Shown in pieces: positions 36,880-45,300 of a stretch of 64,000 nucleotides of DNA; position 1 is the first letter of the stretch; every line of letters starts with the position of its first letter. Source of the stretch: Clostridium cylindrosporum DSM 605 (GTDB lineage Bacteria > Bacillota > Clostridia > Clostridiales > Caloramatoraceae); the NCBI RefSeq assembly GCF_001047375.1, contig NZ_LFVU01000003.1, positions 62,001 through 126,000 of the forward strand, read 5' to 3'. The translations under genes were made by a program, and so were the position numbers. The notes under the pieces were generated by a model that was not told the origin of the DNA, searched no databases, and was given only the letters and a program-made list of their open reading frames with translations.

Positions 36880-37344
36880 CTAAAAATCATTTAATCGTAC
36901 AGAAGCTACAATATCTTTATCTATTTCTATATCAGTGTTATTAACAGTAACTATAATCTTACTTTCTACAAGTCCTTTTAATATACCTTCCATAACTTTC
37001 TTTTCCATAAAAGGCTTGTAGAATTTAATTTTAATTTTTTTACCTGAGTATTTAATAAAATCAGTATCTTTCTTTAGTGGTCTATCAAGTCCTGGAGATG
37101 AAACTTCAAGATAGTAAGATTCTTCAATAGGATCTACTTCATCAAGTTTAGCACTTAAAGCTCTACTTACTGTCGTACAGTCATCAATATTGATGCCATC
37201 ACTATTATCACTATCTATATAAAATCTAAGATACCATTCACCGGATTCTTTTATAAATTCTATGTCAACTAGTTCATATCCTAAACCTTCTACCAATGGA
37301 GAAGCAAATTCTTCAATAGTTAATTCTATGTTTTTCTTACTCAT
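36880..37344 (-). CDS. rimP: Ribosome maturation factor RimP
   Basis: 154 residues, two domains; signatures GYELVDIEFIKE, LRFYIDSDN, INIDDCTTVSRALSAKLD and YYLEVSSPGLDRPLKK. It assists 30S assembly. First gene of the nusA operon, with promoter at 37467-37495. In Bacillus and most clostridia polC directly precedes rimP; here 5 kb of other DNA separates them. Confidence 0.95.
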   Translation of the reverse strand: MSKKNIELTIEEFASPLVEGLGYELVDIEFIKESGEWYLRFYIDSDNSDGINIDDCTTVSRALSAKLDEVDPIEESYYLEVSSPGLDRPLKKDTDFIKYSGKKIKIKFYKPFMEKKVMEGILKGLVESKIIVTVNNTDIEIDKDIVASVRLNDF

Positions 37345-37412
37345 TTCCGCCCTCCTATCTCTTTTTTGTATTATTTGTATAAAAGTACATCACTTATGCA
37401 TGAAAGCATAAA

Positions 37413-37440
37413 TTAAAGAGTGGGTTTCCCCACTCTTTAA
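37413..37440 (-). terminator. Hairpin in the rimP operon leader
   Basis: Perfect 12-bp stem TTAAAGAGTGGG/CCCACTCTTTAA with a 4-base loop, minus-strand tail TTTATGC. It lies between the rimP promoter and the gene, so it can act as an attenuator; it may equally end the S66 peptidase transcript. Confidence 0.7.
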
Positions 37441-37466
37441 AACTAAGTTATATGTTATTTATTATC

Positions 37467-37495
37467 ATTATAACACTTGTTATATTATATTTCAA
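37467..37495 (-). promoter_or_regulatory. rimP-nusA operon promoter
   Basis: Minus strand: TTGAAA (37495-37490), 17-base spacer, TATAAT (37472-37467), about 120 bases before rimP. Confidence 0.7.
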
Positions 37496-37613
37496 GTTAA
37501 GGTATAATAGGCTTCTAATCTATTTTAACCTACTCCCTACAAGCGATGGTATTAAAAGCTCGTAGAGATTTTTATTTGCACTTATAGTTTTTATCTTTTG
37601 CCCTGTTATTTTT

Positions 37614-38537
37614 TTATATACTTACTGTTGGTTCAAGTATTGTCAATGTATTGTTATAAGTGTTAAGGTTAGCCTTTGCACCTATAGGTATAGCCATCTT
37701 GTATCTACCATGCCCTGATGCTAAATTTGTCATAAGAGGTTTATTCAATGGCACCATAACTTGATTAATTAAATCTTCATATGACTTATTATATGCAATC
37801 TCACAATTCGTACATTCACCCATAATAATCCCTGCACATTCCTTAAATTTACCTGCTAATATTAGATGGTTTATATACCTGTAAACTGTATTAATAGGCT
37901 CATGGACTTCTTCTATTAATATTATCTTTCCTCTAGTATCAATTTCAAATGGAGTGCCAAGATTATCTACAAAAGATGTAAGGTTACCCCCTATTATACT
38001 TCCCGTTACATTTCCGGGGACTCTGCTTATTAGAGGTACTCCAGGAGGATTTTCAAGCTTCCTTGGTGAGGTAAGTGTAGACGTCGCAGTGAAAAATTGA
38101 TTAAAGTTGTATGCAGGAGTAGTCGACCTAAAGTCTATTAAAAGAAGACTATGAAAAGTAATTAAGTTAGCCCACATATACAAAACATTTAATAAAATTG
38201 TTATATCACTATACCCTGTGACAATTTTAGGATTCTGTGCGATAACAGAGTAATCAAGATATGGTATAATACCTGCAACGCCTACTCCACCCCTCGAGGG
38301 TATAATAGCCTTCACCTCAGGGTTTTTAAACATTTCCATCAAATCAGAGGCTCTCTGTTCTTCTGTTGCTGCAATATATCCACTAGAAGAATATACGTAT
38401 TTCCCTAGAACTACATTAAACCCCATATTCTTAAGAGTCTGTATACCTACATTAATGACATTCGCAGATAATGGACTCCCTAAAGTAACTATTCCGATCG
38501 TATCTCCTGCACGTAAAATTTGTGGTCTCGTTGCCAT
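37614..38537 (-). CDS. S66-family serine peptidase (LD-carboxypeptidase / MccF-like)
   Basis: 307 residues from ATG 38537 (AAGGTG 7 bases upstream; ATG 38543 is too close). The S66 Ser-Glu-His triad is visible: the Ser in VTGYSDIT (nucleophile elbow), the Glu in LIEEVHEP and the His in ASGHGRYKM. Members cleave muropeptide LD bonds or inactivate microcin C-type nucleotide-peptides. No signal peptide, so it is cytoplasmic. It is the rimP-proximal gene of the accessory block; base use is somewhat richer in G+C than its neighbours (for example CTCGAGGG at 38293). MccF-like immunity is possible but not shown. Confidence 0.85.
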   Translation of the reverse strand: MATRPQILRAGDTIGIVTLGSPLSANVINVGIQTLKNMGFNVVLGKYVYSSSGYIAATEEQRASDLMEMFKNPEVKAIIPSRGGVGVAGIIPYLDYSVIAQNPKIVTGYSDITILLNVLYMWANLITFHSLLLIDFRSTTPAYNFNQFFTATSTLTSPRKLENPPGVPLISRVPGNVTGSIIGGNLTSFVDNLGTPFEIDTRGKIILIEEVHEPINTVYRYINHLILAGKFKECAGIIMGECTNCEIAYNKSYEDLINQVMVPLNKPLMTNLASGHGRYKMAIPIGAKANLNTYNNTLTILEPTVSI

Positions 38538-38858
38538 ACTCATTCACCTTCTAAATAAATTAATAATATATAATCTTACAATTCCGTAAAAACTACTTCT
38601 TGTCGTTATTTATATCCATAATCTCCCCACGGGCAAGAAGTTTAAATCTCCAGAATTACTAAAATTTCGTTTCATTATTACTAATATATTATATAAAGGT
38701 ACTCATTGTTACTTACATTCATTATATAAATTCATCTCTTTTTAAACACCTTATTATTCGCTATGAGCCAGGTATTAAATTTAACTTCCATATTTTTATG
38801 TCGCTTATATACTCAAGCTAGGGCATTAAACAAATAATTAAGAACCCCTATGGAGTTC
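38538..38858. other. Intergenic region upstream of the S66 peptidase gene
   Basis: 321 bases, AT-rich, with the S66 ribosome site at its left edge and part of the terminator of the coiled-coil gene at its right (38835-38865). No clear ORF or strong promoter seen. Confidence 0.6.
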
Positions 38859-38865
38859 TTAATTA
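38835..38865 (-). terminator. Terminator overlapping the end of the coiled-coil gene
   Basis: Stem TAATTAAGAAC (38835-38845) with GTTCTTAATTA (38855-38865), 11 bp. The stop codon of the 91-aa gene lies inside the stem; minus-strand tail TTTGTTTAAT. Confidence 0.75.
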
Positions 38866-39134
38866 CATCTTTTAATTGAATTCAACTCATCTACTATAGC
38901 TTCTACTCTAGCTATATCATTATGTAAGGAGTCAATATTTTTATTTATTCCTTCTTTAAGATTTTCATATTCAGATTCAAATACACCGTCCTTGTATAAG
39001 TCCTTTAATTTATATTTTACTTCATATTTTTCTTTTAGTACTCTCTGTGTATTTAAATTAGATTTAAACTGCTTTAATTCCTCTATAGCTTCAGTAATTA
39101 GTTCATCTATTGCTTCATTTCTAATATCAGTCAT
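38859..39134 (-). CDS. Small coiled-coil protein, family unknown
   Basis: 91 residues, almost entirely helical and highly charged: DELITEAIEELKQFKSNLN, then KYKLKDLYKDGVFESEYENL and IDSLHNDIARVEAIVDEL. Heptad-like spacing of Leu/Ile suggests one or two coiled coils. No membrane segment or known domain. A strong ribosome site (GAAGGAGTGATGTAA before ATG) supports expression. It lies in the accessory block between the S66 peptidase and the 69-aa peptide gene. No function assigned. Confidence 0.7.
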   Translation of the reverse strand: MTDIRNEAIDELITEAIEELKQFKSNLNTQRVLKEKYEVKYKLKDLYKDGVFESEYENLKEGINKNIDSLHNDIARVEAIVDELNSIKRCN

Positions 39135-39329
39135 TTACATCACTCCTTCTTCATAGCATACATCTACAAGAAAGAAGATATTCATTCCAAATATTACAAA
39201 CTAATTTACTTGCCTAGTAGTCTTATTTTTATTTCTTTCTGTGTTTTATTTTCTATTATATTTATTTTGTTTATCAATTATGATATTATCTATTATGTTA
39301 TTAAATTAATCATAACGTTATCTCAGTAG

Positions 39330-39390
39330 AAAAAGCACCTATAATCAATTAGTAAGGAGCGAATCATTCACCTAGCTATAAGTGCTTTTT
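39330..39390. terminator. Terminator-like hairpin with no matching gene
   Basis: Stem AAAAAGCAC (39330-39338) with GTGCTTTTT (39382-39390), TATA pairing just inside, 34-base loop region. T runs occur on both sides, best in the plus direction (TTTTTTGTATTTT). Confidence 0.55.
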
Positions 39391-39604
39391 TGTATTTTAC
39401 ATGTTGGAATGAACAGATCCGACACCTGCATATATAGTGTGTAGATTAAACTCATTTATTTTAACTTATAAATAAAAATATATTTGTACCTCCATAATGA
39501 TTATCATATGCTAATGTGTACGTATGCCTATACTTACCTCTTCTCAATTTATTAGATTCGACTACACATTGTCCTTATTTTGTGACATAAAAAATATCAT
39601 AGAA

Positions 39605-39626
39605 TTCAATCTGAATAATACGGTAT
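39605..39626. repeat. 22-base direct repeat, copy 1
   Basis: Begins TTCAATCTGAATAATACGG. It matches 40216-40237 at 21 of 22 positions. It lies 95 bases past the 69-aa gene stop. Confidence 0.75.
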
Positions 39627-39720
39627 CTTTATTAAATATTTACTTTATCATTAAGTCATGCAATAAACATGTTATGATTTAGACATGATATTAGGGCCTT
39701 TTGACAAAAATAAACTTACC

Positions 39721-39930
39721 TCACCCAACAGGGAAATACCCCTCTTTCTTATCACCAATAAGTGATGCTTCTATTTGCTTTTGAGTCTCGGTGGAAACAG
39801 TAATTGACACGTCACCCGAAGAACCTTCTTGTGATATGTACTTACTTCCAATAGAAGAAGCAAATATACCAAGTGCGATTAAAGCACCCGCACCTACGGA
39901 CACCTTTTTAAAAGTATTAATTTTAGCCAT
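39721..39930 (-). CDS. Small membrane-anchored or secreted peptide (69 aa)
   Basis: 69 residues with a classic N-terminus: short Lys-containing head (MAKINTFKK), hydrophobic helix (VSVGAGALIALGIFASSIG, about 10-28), then a polar tail rich in Ser/Thr/Glu/Lys that ends KKEGYFPVG. It could be a signal-anchored protein or a secreted precursor. No lipobox cysteine or Gly-Gly leader. ATG 39930 has GGGAGG at 8-base spacing, so it is probably translated. It sits between two copies of a 22-base repeat, downstream of the PD-(D/E)XK gene on the same strand. No family recognised. Confidence 0.65.
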   Translation of the reverse strand: MAKINTFKKVSVGAGALIALGIFASSIGSKYISQEGSSGDVSITVSTETQKQIEASLIGDKKEGYFPVG

Positions 39931-40136
39931 TTATTCATCCTCCCTTTTTATTTAGATAAATTTAACGTTATTAATAAATACTCTAACAAAATACATATCT
40001 GATGTTACTATAATATATTTATGAATAGACTAATATACATAATAAAACAAATAAGAATTAACTCATTATACTCATATTGTATCTTACCTATCTATATATT
40101 ATCATGCTAGTATAATTTGGAAAATAATTCAACTTT

Positions 40137-40151
40137 AAATACCGTATTATT
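40137..40151. repeat. 15-base repeat, inverted relative to 40225-40239
   Basis: AAATACCGTATTATT is the exact reverse complement of 40225-40239. The shared core also occurs at 39614-39626. Confidence 0.75.
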
Positions 40152-40202
40152 AATTTTTCAAAGAACCTATTTACTTCACAATATAAACATTTTATGTAAT
40201 AA

Positions 40203-40240
40203 AAAATACCGCTTATTCAATTTGAATAATACGGTATTTT
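40203..40240 (-). terminator. Terminator of the PD-(D/E)XK gene, containing repeat copy 2
   Basis: AAAATACCG (40203-40211) pairs with CGGTATTTT (40232-40240) and TTATTC with GAATAA inside, with a small bulge. Minus-strand tail TTTTTTATTAC. Bases 40216-40237 are the second copy of the 22-base repeat. Confidence 0.75.
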
Positions 40241-40326
40241 AAAAAATTATTTACTATGTAATTAAAACATGAGAAGTAAGATACAATTGATTAAATCAAT
40301 TAAATAAATTGGAATTTGTATTTCAA

Positions 40327-41898
40327 TTACTTGTAATTTTGCAAACACTCTTTATACTTTTTCACATATTTTCTATCAAACTGTTGAGTGTAAGCTGTTA
40401 TATGCAGTTCATCACCTTTAATTTCTATTTCTCTATTACCATGCTCTTTATAGAAACCAAACACATCTAATTCATCTACAGCTGAAATAAGTTTGTGATT
40501 TATTTGCCTAAAATTAAGATATCCGAGAAACTCCTCGTAAGAGTCGCATTCCTGTGTAATAATATCAAAATCATAAATATTTACAACATATGGAACTATG
40601 TTAACGACCTTATCAATCTCAACATACTTTGTAATTTCTGAAGGAATAATGCCAAAATTCTCGGCAGTTACACAAATAATATATTTCACTGCAGTATCAT
40701 CAATATGAACCTCCTGCTCTGTTCCGTCAACACATTCTATAAATGCTTTCCCATCCTGTACTCGCTTTATTGAACGAACTCCTTGGGCATACGCCGTGCC
40801 AATTGCTTTATACACATCCTTTTTAATATCATCATTTATTCCTTTTAACGCATTAAGTGTTAGAAGTTTACTTTTACACTCACAAAAAAGTGTTCCTTCT
40901 GGCATACATACAGTTACATCTGCTTCGCCATCTTCATCTGTATATTTTAGCGATCTGAGTATAGTTTCTTTGTTAACTATTCGTTCAAAATACAATTGAG
41001 TTAAATCCTCTACAACATTACCCCTATTTTTGCTATATATTCCTACCACTTTTTTATCAAAAATTTTCTCAGCTATAAAAGTATAGTGAAAAAGCTTTGG
41101 TAAATTCATTAATGATGAAAATAGCAATGGCATGTATATATATTCTCCAAAGTCAACAAATGGCTTTGATATCAAAACTTTAAATTCCGCTAAATCTACT
41201 TTTTTGTAATCTCCTGCAAAAGCCTTAACACTTAAATAATCGCAAATATAATCTACTTCTTTTGAACCAATAGCACTTCGCAAATTCTTTTTATTTATTC
41301 TGAAAATATATCCTTCTTTTATACTCGGCAATTGCGGTTTTATTCTTCCACAAAATGCTTTTATCATATTTTGAATTTTATATTTTTCTGAATAAGCTCT
41401 TACTACTCTAACTCCATATGTATGAAAAATATATAAGATCATCTTTTTGCATGAAGTAAAAGAAAATCCCAACTTAGCTTTTATTTCATGATCTAATGGA
41501 GAATATAAGTTTTCTGCAAAACTAATAAGTTGATGAATATATCCGTCTCCACGAAATGCCATATTTTTTACTTTCATATGTTGTGCTTGTAAAAATGCCT
41601 CTTTCTCTTCATCTGTTGCATTTACCATCTTTAGTGCTTCAGTAAATAATTCTTCAATATTCGGAGTAAAAGCCTCTTTACAATACTTTTCTAATTTAAG
41701 ATAATCGTCCCATTCAAATGGCTCATTTCCACTCTCTTTACATGCGAATAACGCATTAGTTACAAAATACTCAGATGCAGATATTAGTGAGTCTACACCC
41801 TGACCATATAGCAGCATCTGCATTTCGATTATTCCAGACAGAACATCTTCCAATGAGTATTTTGATAAAAATCCCACTACTTCATCTGTTTTGCTCAT
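40327..41898 (-). CDS. Uncharacterised protein with a predicted PD-(D/E)XK nuclease-type motif
   Basis: 523 residues from ATG 41898 (GAGGG 6 bases upstream; a TTG at 41943 would add 15 residues). I do not recognise the family. The first ~280 residues are helical, without membrane spans. A motif typical of the PD-(D/E)XK fold follows: Glu297 in NVVEDLTQLYFE, Asp327 in GEADVTVCMPEG, then Glu340-x-Lys342 in TLFCECKSK, with a Gln-bearing helix AIGTAYAQGVR after it. This suggests a metal-dependent nuclease, possibly restriction or defence related. It stands alone in the accessory block between rimP and polC. Its codons are richer in G+C than the core genes, hinting at transfer. Catalysis is inference. 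Confidence 0.6.
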   Translation of the reverse strand: MSKTDEVVGFLSKYSLEDVLSGIIEMQMLLYGQGVDSLISASEYFVTNALFACKESGNEPFEWDDYLKLEKYCKEAFTPNIEELFTEALKMVNATDEEKEAFLQAQHMKVKNMAFRGDGYIHQLISFAENLYSPLDHEIKAKLGFSFTSCKKMILYIFHTYGVRVVRAYSEKYKIQNMIKAFCGRIKPQLPSIKEGYIFRINKKNLRSAIGSKEVDYICDYLSVKAFAGDYKKVDLAEFKVLISKPFVDFGEYIYMPLLFSSLMNLPKLFHYTFIAEKIFDKKVVGIYSKNRGNVVEDLTQLYFERIVNKETILRSLKYTDEDGEADVTVCMPEGTLFCECKSKLLTLNALKGINDDIKKDVYKAIGTAYAQGVRSIKRVQDGKAFIECVDGTEQEVHIDDTAVKYIICVTAENFGIIPSEITKYVEIDKVVNIVPYVVNIYDFDIITQECDSYEEFLGYLNFRQINHKLISAVDELDVFGFYKEHGNREIEIKGDELHITAYTQQFDRKYVKKYKECLQNYK

Positions 41899-42326
41899 TT
41901 TAGCCCTCAACCTACCTTCACGCAAATTCCTATTTGTCTGCAAATTATATAAATAAAATTCACCCCATGTTCTCTTGTATACTTTACCATATTACCATAT
42001 TCCAATAATAAATAATTAATTAACTCTCTAGCTTCCGTAATAGAACAATCACTTATGCTAATTTTTTCTCTTTTACTTATATATCAATCTAGAGCTTTAA
42101 AGACGCAACAAGATTGTTTTAAGTTAATATTCAACTTAATTTACTAGGTGACTCCGACATAAAAATAACCACCAATATTTATACACATGTGTTACCAAAT
42201 GAAAAAATATCAGCGGTTAAAAAATAAGTAATATATTTAATTAGATTTTGTTATGTTATTTTAGGAAGCCTATTTTTCTAAACCATTGTCTTATCAAGGT
42301 TTTATGAATATATATTATATTCCAAG
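41899..42326. other. Junction region between the accessory block and polC
   Basis: 428 bases. It contains a decayed plus-strand tyrosine-recombinase end (42093-42227) followed by TTTTAGG-AAG-CCTATTTTT (about 42260-42278), a weak plus-strand terminator. No strong terminator for polC is visible. Confidence 0.65.
42093..42227 (+). pseudogene. Remnant of a tyrosine recombinase/integrase C-terminus
   Basis: In one plus-strand frame the bases read FKDATRLF, a TAA stop at 42120, then VNIQLNLLGDSDIKIT and TNIYTHVLPNEKISAVKK, ending with TAA at 42225-42227. This is the end of an integrase: ATRLF, LLGHSDIKIT and the Tyr-containing NIYTHVLP are standard. The catalytic His of the GH motif has become Asp (GDSD), the HxLRH box upstream is unreadable and stops interrupt the frame. 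It is clearly non-functional, at the polC edge of the accessory block. Confidence 0.8.
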
Positions 42327-45300
42327 TTAAAACAATGTAAGCTGACTTGTATCAGGCATTCCATTTAAACAGCCATGTTGACTCATAATCTCGATTACTG
42401 TTTTTGATATCTTAGTTCTAAGTCTTAAATCTTCCTTTGAAATAAATTCTCCATTTTTTCTTGCTTCAACTATACTTTTAGCAGCTGTTTCACCAACACC
42501 TTGAAGTGCTCTAAAAGGAGGGAGAATTCCTTTATCTGTAACTTTGAATCTAATACTATCAGACTCGTAAAGGTCTACAGGGAGCATAGTAATTCCTCTA
42601 GCAAACATTTCATTTGCTACCTCTAGTACTGTTAAAAACCCTTTTTCTTTTGTAGTTAAGGTATTTCCCTTAGCCTCTATTTCTTTAATACTTGATACTA
42701 CAGCTAGTTGTCCCTTAGACACAATACTTGCATCAAAATCTTCAAGACCTCTAACACTAAAATAAGTTGCATAGTAAGCCTCAGGGTAATAAACTTTAAA
42801 GTATGCAATTCTAATTGCCATCATAACATAGGCTACAGCATGACCCTTTGGGAACATATACTTAATTGTATTGCAAGAGTCTATATACCACTGAGGAACA
42901 TTATTCTCCTTCATTTCCTCAATATCACCATCACGAAGACCTTTTCCTTTTCTTACTCTTTCCATTATCGTAAAGGCGTTTTTAGGCTTTACTCCCATAA
43001 GGATTAGATAGTTCATAATATCGTCTCTTGTACAAATAACTTCTTTCAGTGTAGCATATCCATCCTTAATAAGATCTTGAGCATTATTAAGCCAAACATC
43101 TGTTCCATGTGATAGACCTGATATACGCACAAGTTCTGCAAAGGTATGTGGCTGGGTATCTACAAGCATTTGCCTAACAAACTTAGTTCCAAACTCAGGA
43201 AGACCTAAAGTTCCAACTTCACACTTAAAGTATTCTTTATTTACATTTAGGATGTCTGTTGAGGTAAATAGGCTTAATACTTTTTCGTCTCCAAGTGGAA
43301 TTTTTGTAGGGTCAAGTCCTGTTAAATCCTGGAGCATTCTAATTACTGTAGGATCGTCATGACCTAGTATATCAAGTTTTAAAAGTCTACCACTTATAGA
43401 GTGATAGTCAAAATGAGTAGTTATTATTTCAGAGTTTACATCATCAGCAGGTCTTTGAATAGGACAAAACTGATAAATATCATTATCTCGAGGTACAACC
43501 ATTACTCCACCAGGATGCTGACCAGATGTTCTTTTTACTCCTGTGCACCCCTTAACTAGTCTTTCCACTTCAGCCATTGTTGACTTAACATTTCTCTCAT
43601 CAAGATAATTCTTTACATATCCGAATGCAGTTTTCTCTGCTATGGTTCCAATTGTTCCTGCTCTAAACACATAACCTTCACCAAATAATTCTTCAGTATA
43701 CTTATGTGCATTAGGTTGATACTCACCTGAAAAGTTAAGGTCAATATCAGGCTCCTTATCCCCTTCAAATCCAAGGAAAACCTCAAATGGTATATCAAAT
43801 CCATCTTTAATAAGATTCTCATTGCATTTTGGGCATGATTTATCCTTAAGGTCTGCACCGGACCCTATACTACCATCGGTAAAGAATTCAGAGTACTTAC
43901 ACTTAGGACATACATAATGTGGAGGAAGAGGGTTAACCTCTGTTATTTCAGTCATAGTTGCAACAAATGATGAACCAACAGATCCTCTAGAACCTACAAG
44001 ATATCCATCATCTAATGACTTTTTTACTATTTTATGTGAAATAAGATACAGTACAGCATATCCATTGCTGATAATAGAGTTTAGCTCCTTATCAAGCCTT
44101 TTTTGAACTATTTCAGGAAGTGGGTCGCCGTATATACTATATGCACGTGACATTGTCATGTTTCTAATTTCATCATCTGCACCATCTATTTTAGGGGGGA
44201 AGGTCCCATCTGGTATTGGCTTTATAACCTCAACCATATCCGCTATTTCATTAGGTGCTTTTATTACAACATCATATGACTTACTCTCACCTAAATATCT
44301 AAATTCCTCTAGCATTTCATCTGTTGATTTAAAATATAATGGAGGTTGATTATCTGCATCGCTAAATCCCTTACCTGCCATTAGTATTCTTCTATAATAT
44401 TCGTCATGTGGATTAAGGAAATGTACATCTCCAGTTGCTACAACAGGTCTATTATACTTTTCTCCAAGTTCAACTATTTTCTTGTTTAAGTCTTTTAAAC
44501 AACTTCTATTCTTTACAATACCTTTTTCCAAAAGAAATTCATTATTAGCAATAGGTTGTATCTCTAAATAATCATAGAACTCTACTAAACTTTTTATATC
44601 GGTTTCCGAGGTATTGTTTAGTACTCCCTTAAATATTTGCCCAGCTTCACAAGCTGAACCAATAATAAGTCCTTCTCTATGTTTTTCAATTAGACTTTTC
44701 GGAAGCCTTGGCCTTTTATGGAAGTATTTTAAATGAGAGTCTGAAATTAGTTTATATAAATTATACAGACCCTTATAGTTTTTAACTAATATAATTACAT
44801 GATGAGTTTCAGCTTTATTTATATCAAACTCATTTAAATATAAAGAGTTAATATCTTCAATTGTATTAGCGCCTTTATCCTTTAAAATTTCAATAAGCTT
44901 TATGAATATTTCAGCTGTAGCCTTAGCATCATCAACAGCTCTATGATGATTTTCAAGTTGTACATTAAAATGTTGCGCTAAAATATTTAACTTGTATTTT
45001 TTTATACCTTTAACAAGCCATCTTGAAAGTGTTAAAGTATCTATTATTGTGCTATTGAATTCAAGCGATTCTCTAGAACATTTTTCTTTTATAAATCCTG
45101 TGTCAAATTTAGCGTTGTGGGCAACGACAGGACAATCACCTATAAAGTCCAAAAATCTTGGCATGACTTCTTTTATAGTATCCTTGTCCTTTACCATTTC
45201 GTTGGTAATTCCAGTAAGATTGGTTATTTCATATGGAATTGGCTTTAAAGGATTTATAAGCGCTGAGAAAGTATCAATAATCTTCATATCCTTTACTTTT

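Larger units (their letters stand above)
39135..39720. other. Gene-poor region inside the accessory block
   Basis: 586 bases. It holds a terminator-like hairpin (39330-39390), an orphan ribosome site GGAGGT on the minus strand (39493-39488) with no usable start codon behind it, and a 22-base repeat copy (39605-39626). It looks like decayed or regulatory DNA rather than an active gene. Confidence 0.6.
39931..40326. other. Intergenic region between the PD-(D/E)XK gene and the 69-aa gene
   Basis: 396 bases, very AT-rich. It contains a 15-base inverted repeat pair (40137-40151 and 40225-40239), a terminator hairpin (40203-40240) and the second 22-base repeat copy. The 69-aa gene promoter must lie here but no clean hexamer pair is evident. 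No ORF supported. Confidence 0.6.

Noticed and set aside
39391-39477. 28-codon minus-strand frame near the orphan ribosome site
   Set aside because: The GGAGGT does not lie at usable spacing to its ATG, and the frame has no recognisable content.
39721-39930. Reading the 69-aa protein as an RRNPP-type or Phr-type quorum-sensing pro-peptide
   Set aside because: The neighbouring large protein shows no TPR repeats, the usual receptor of such peptides, and the C-terminus does not fit known signal motifs. Kept only as a small membrane or secreted peptide.
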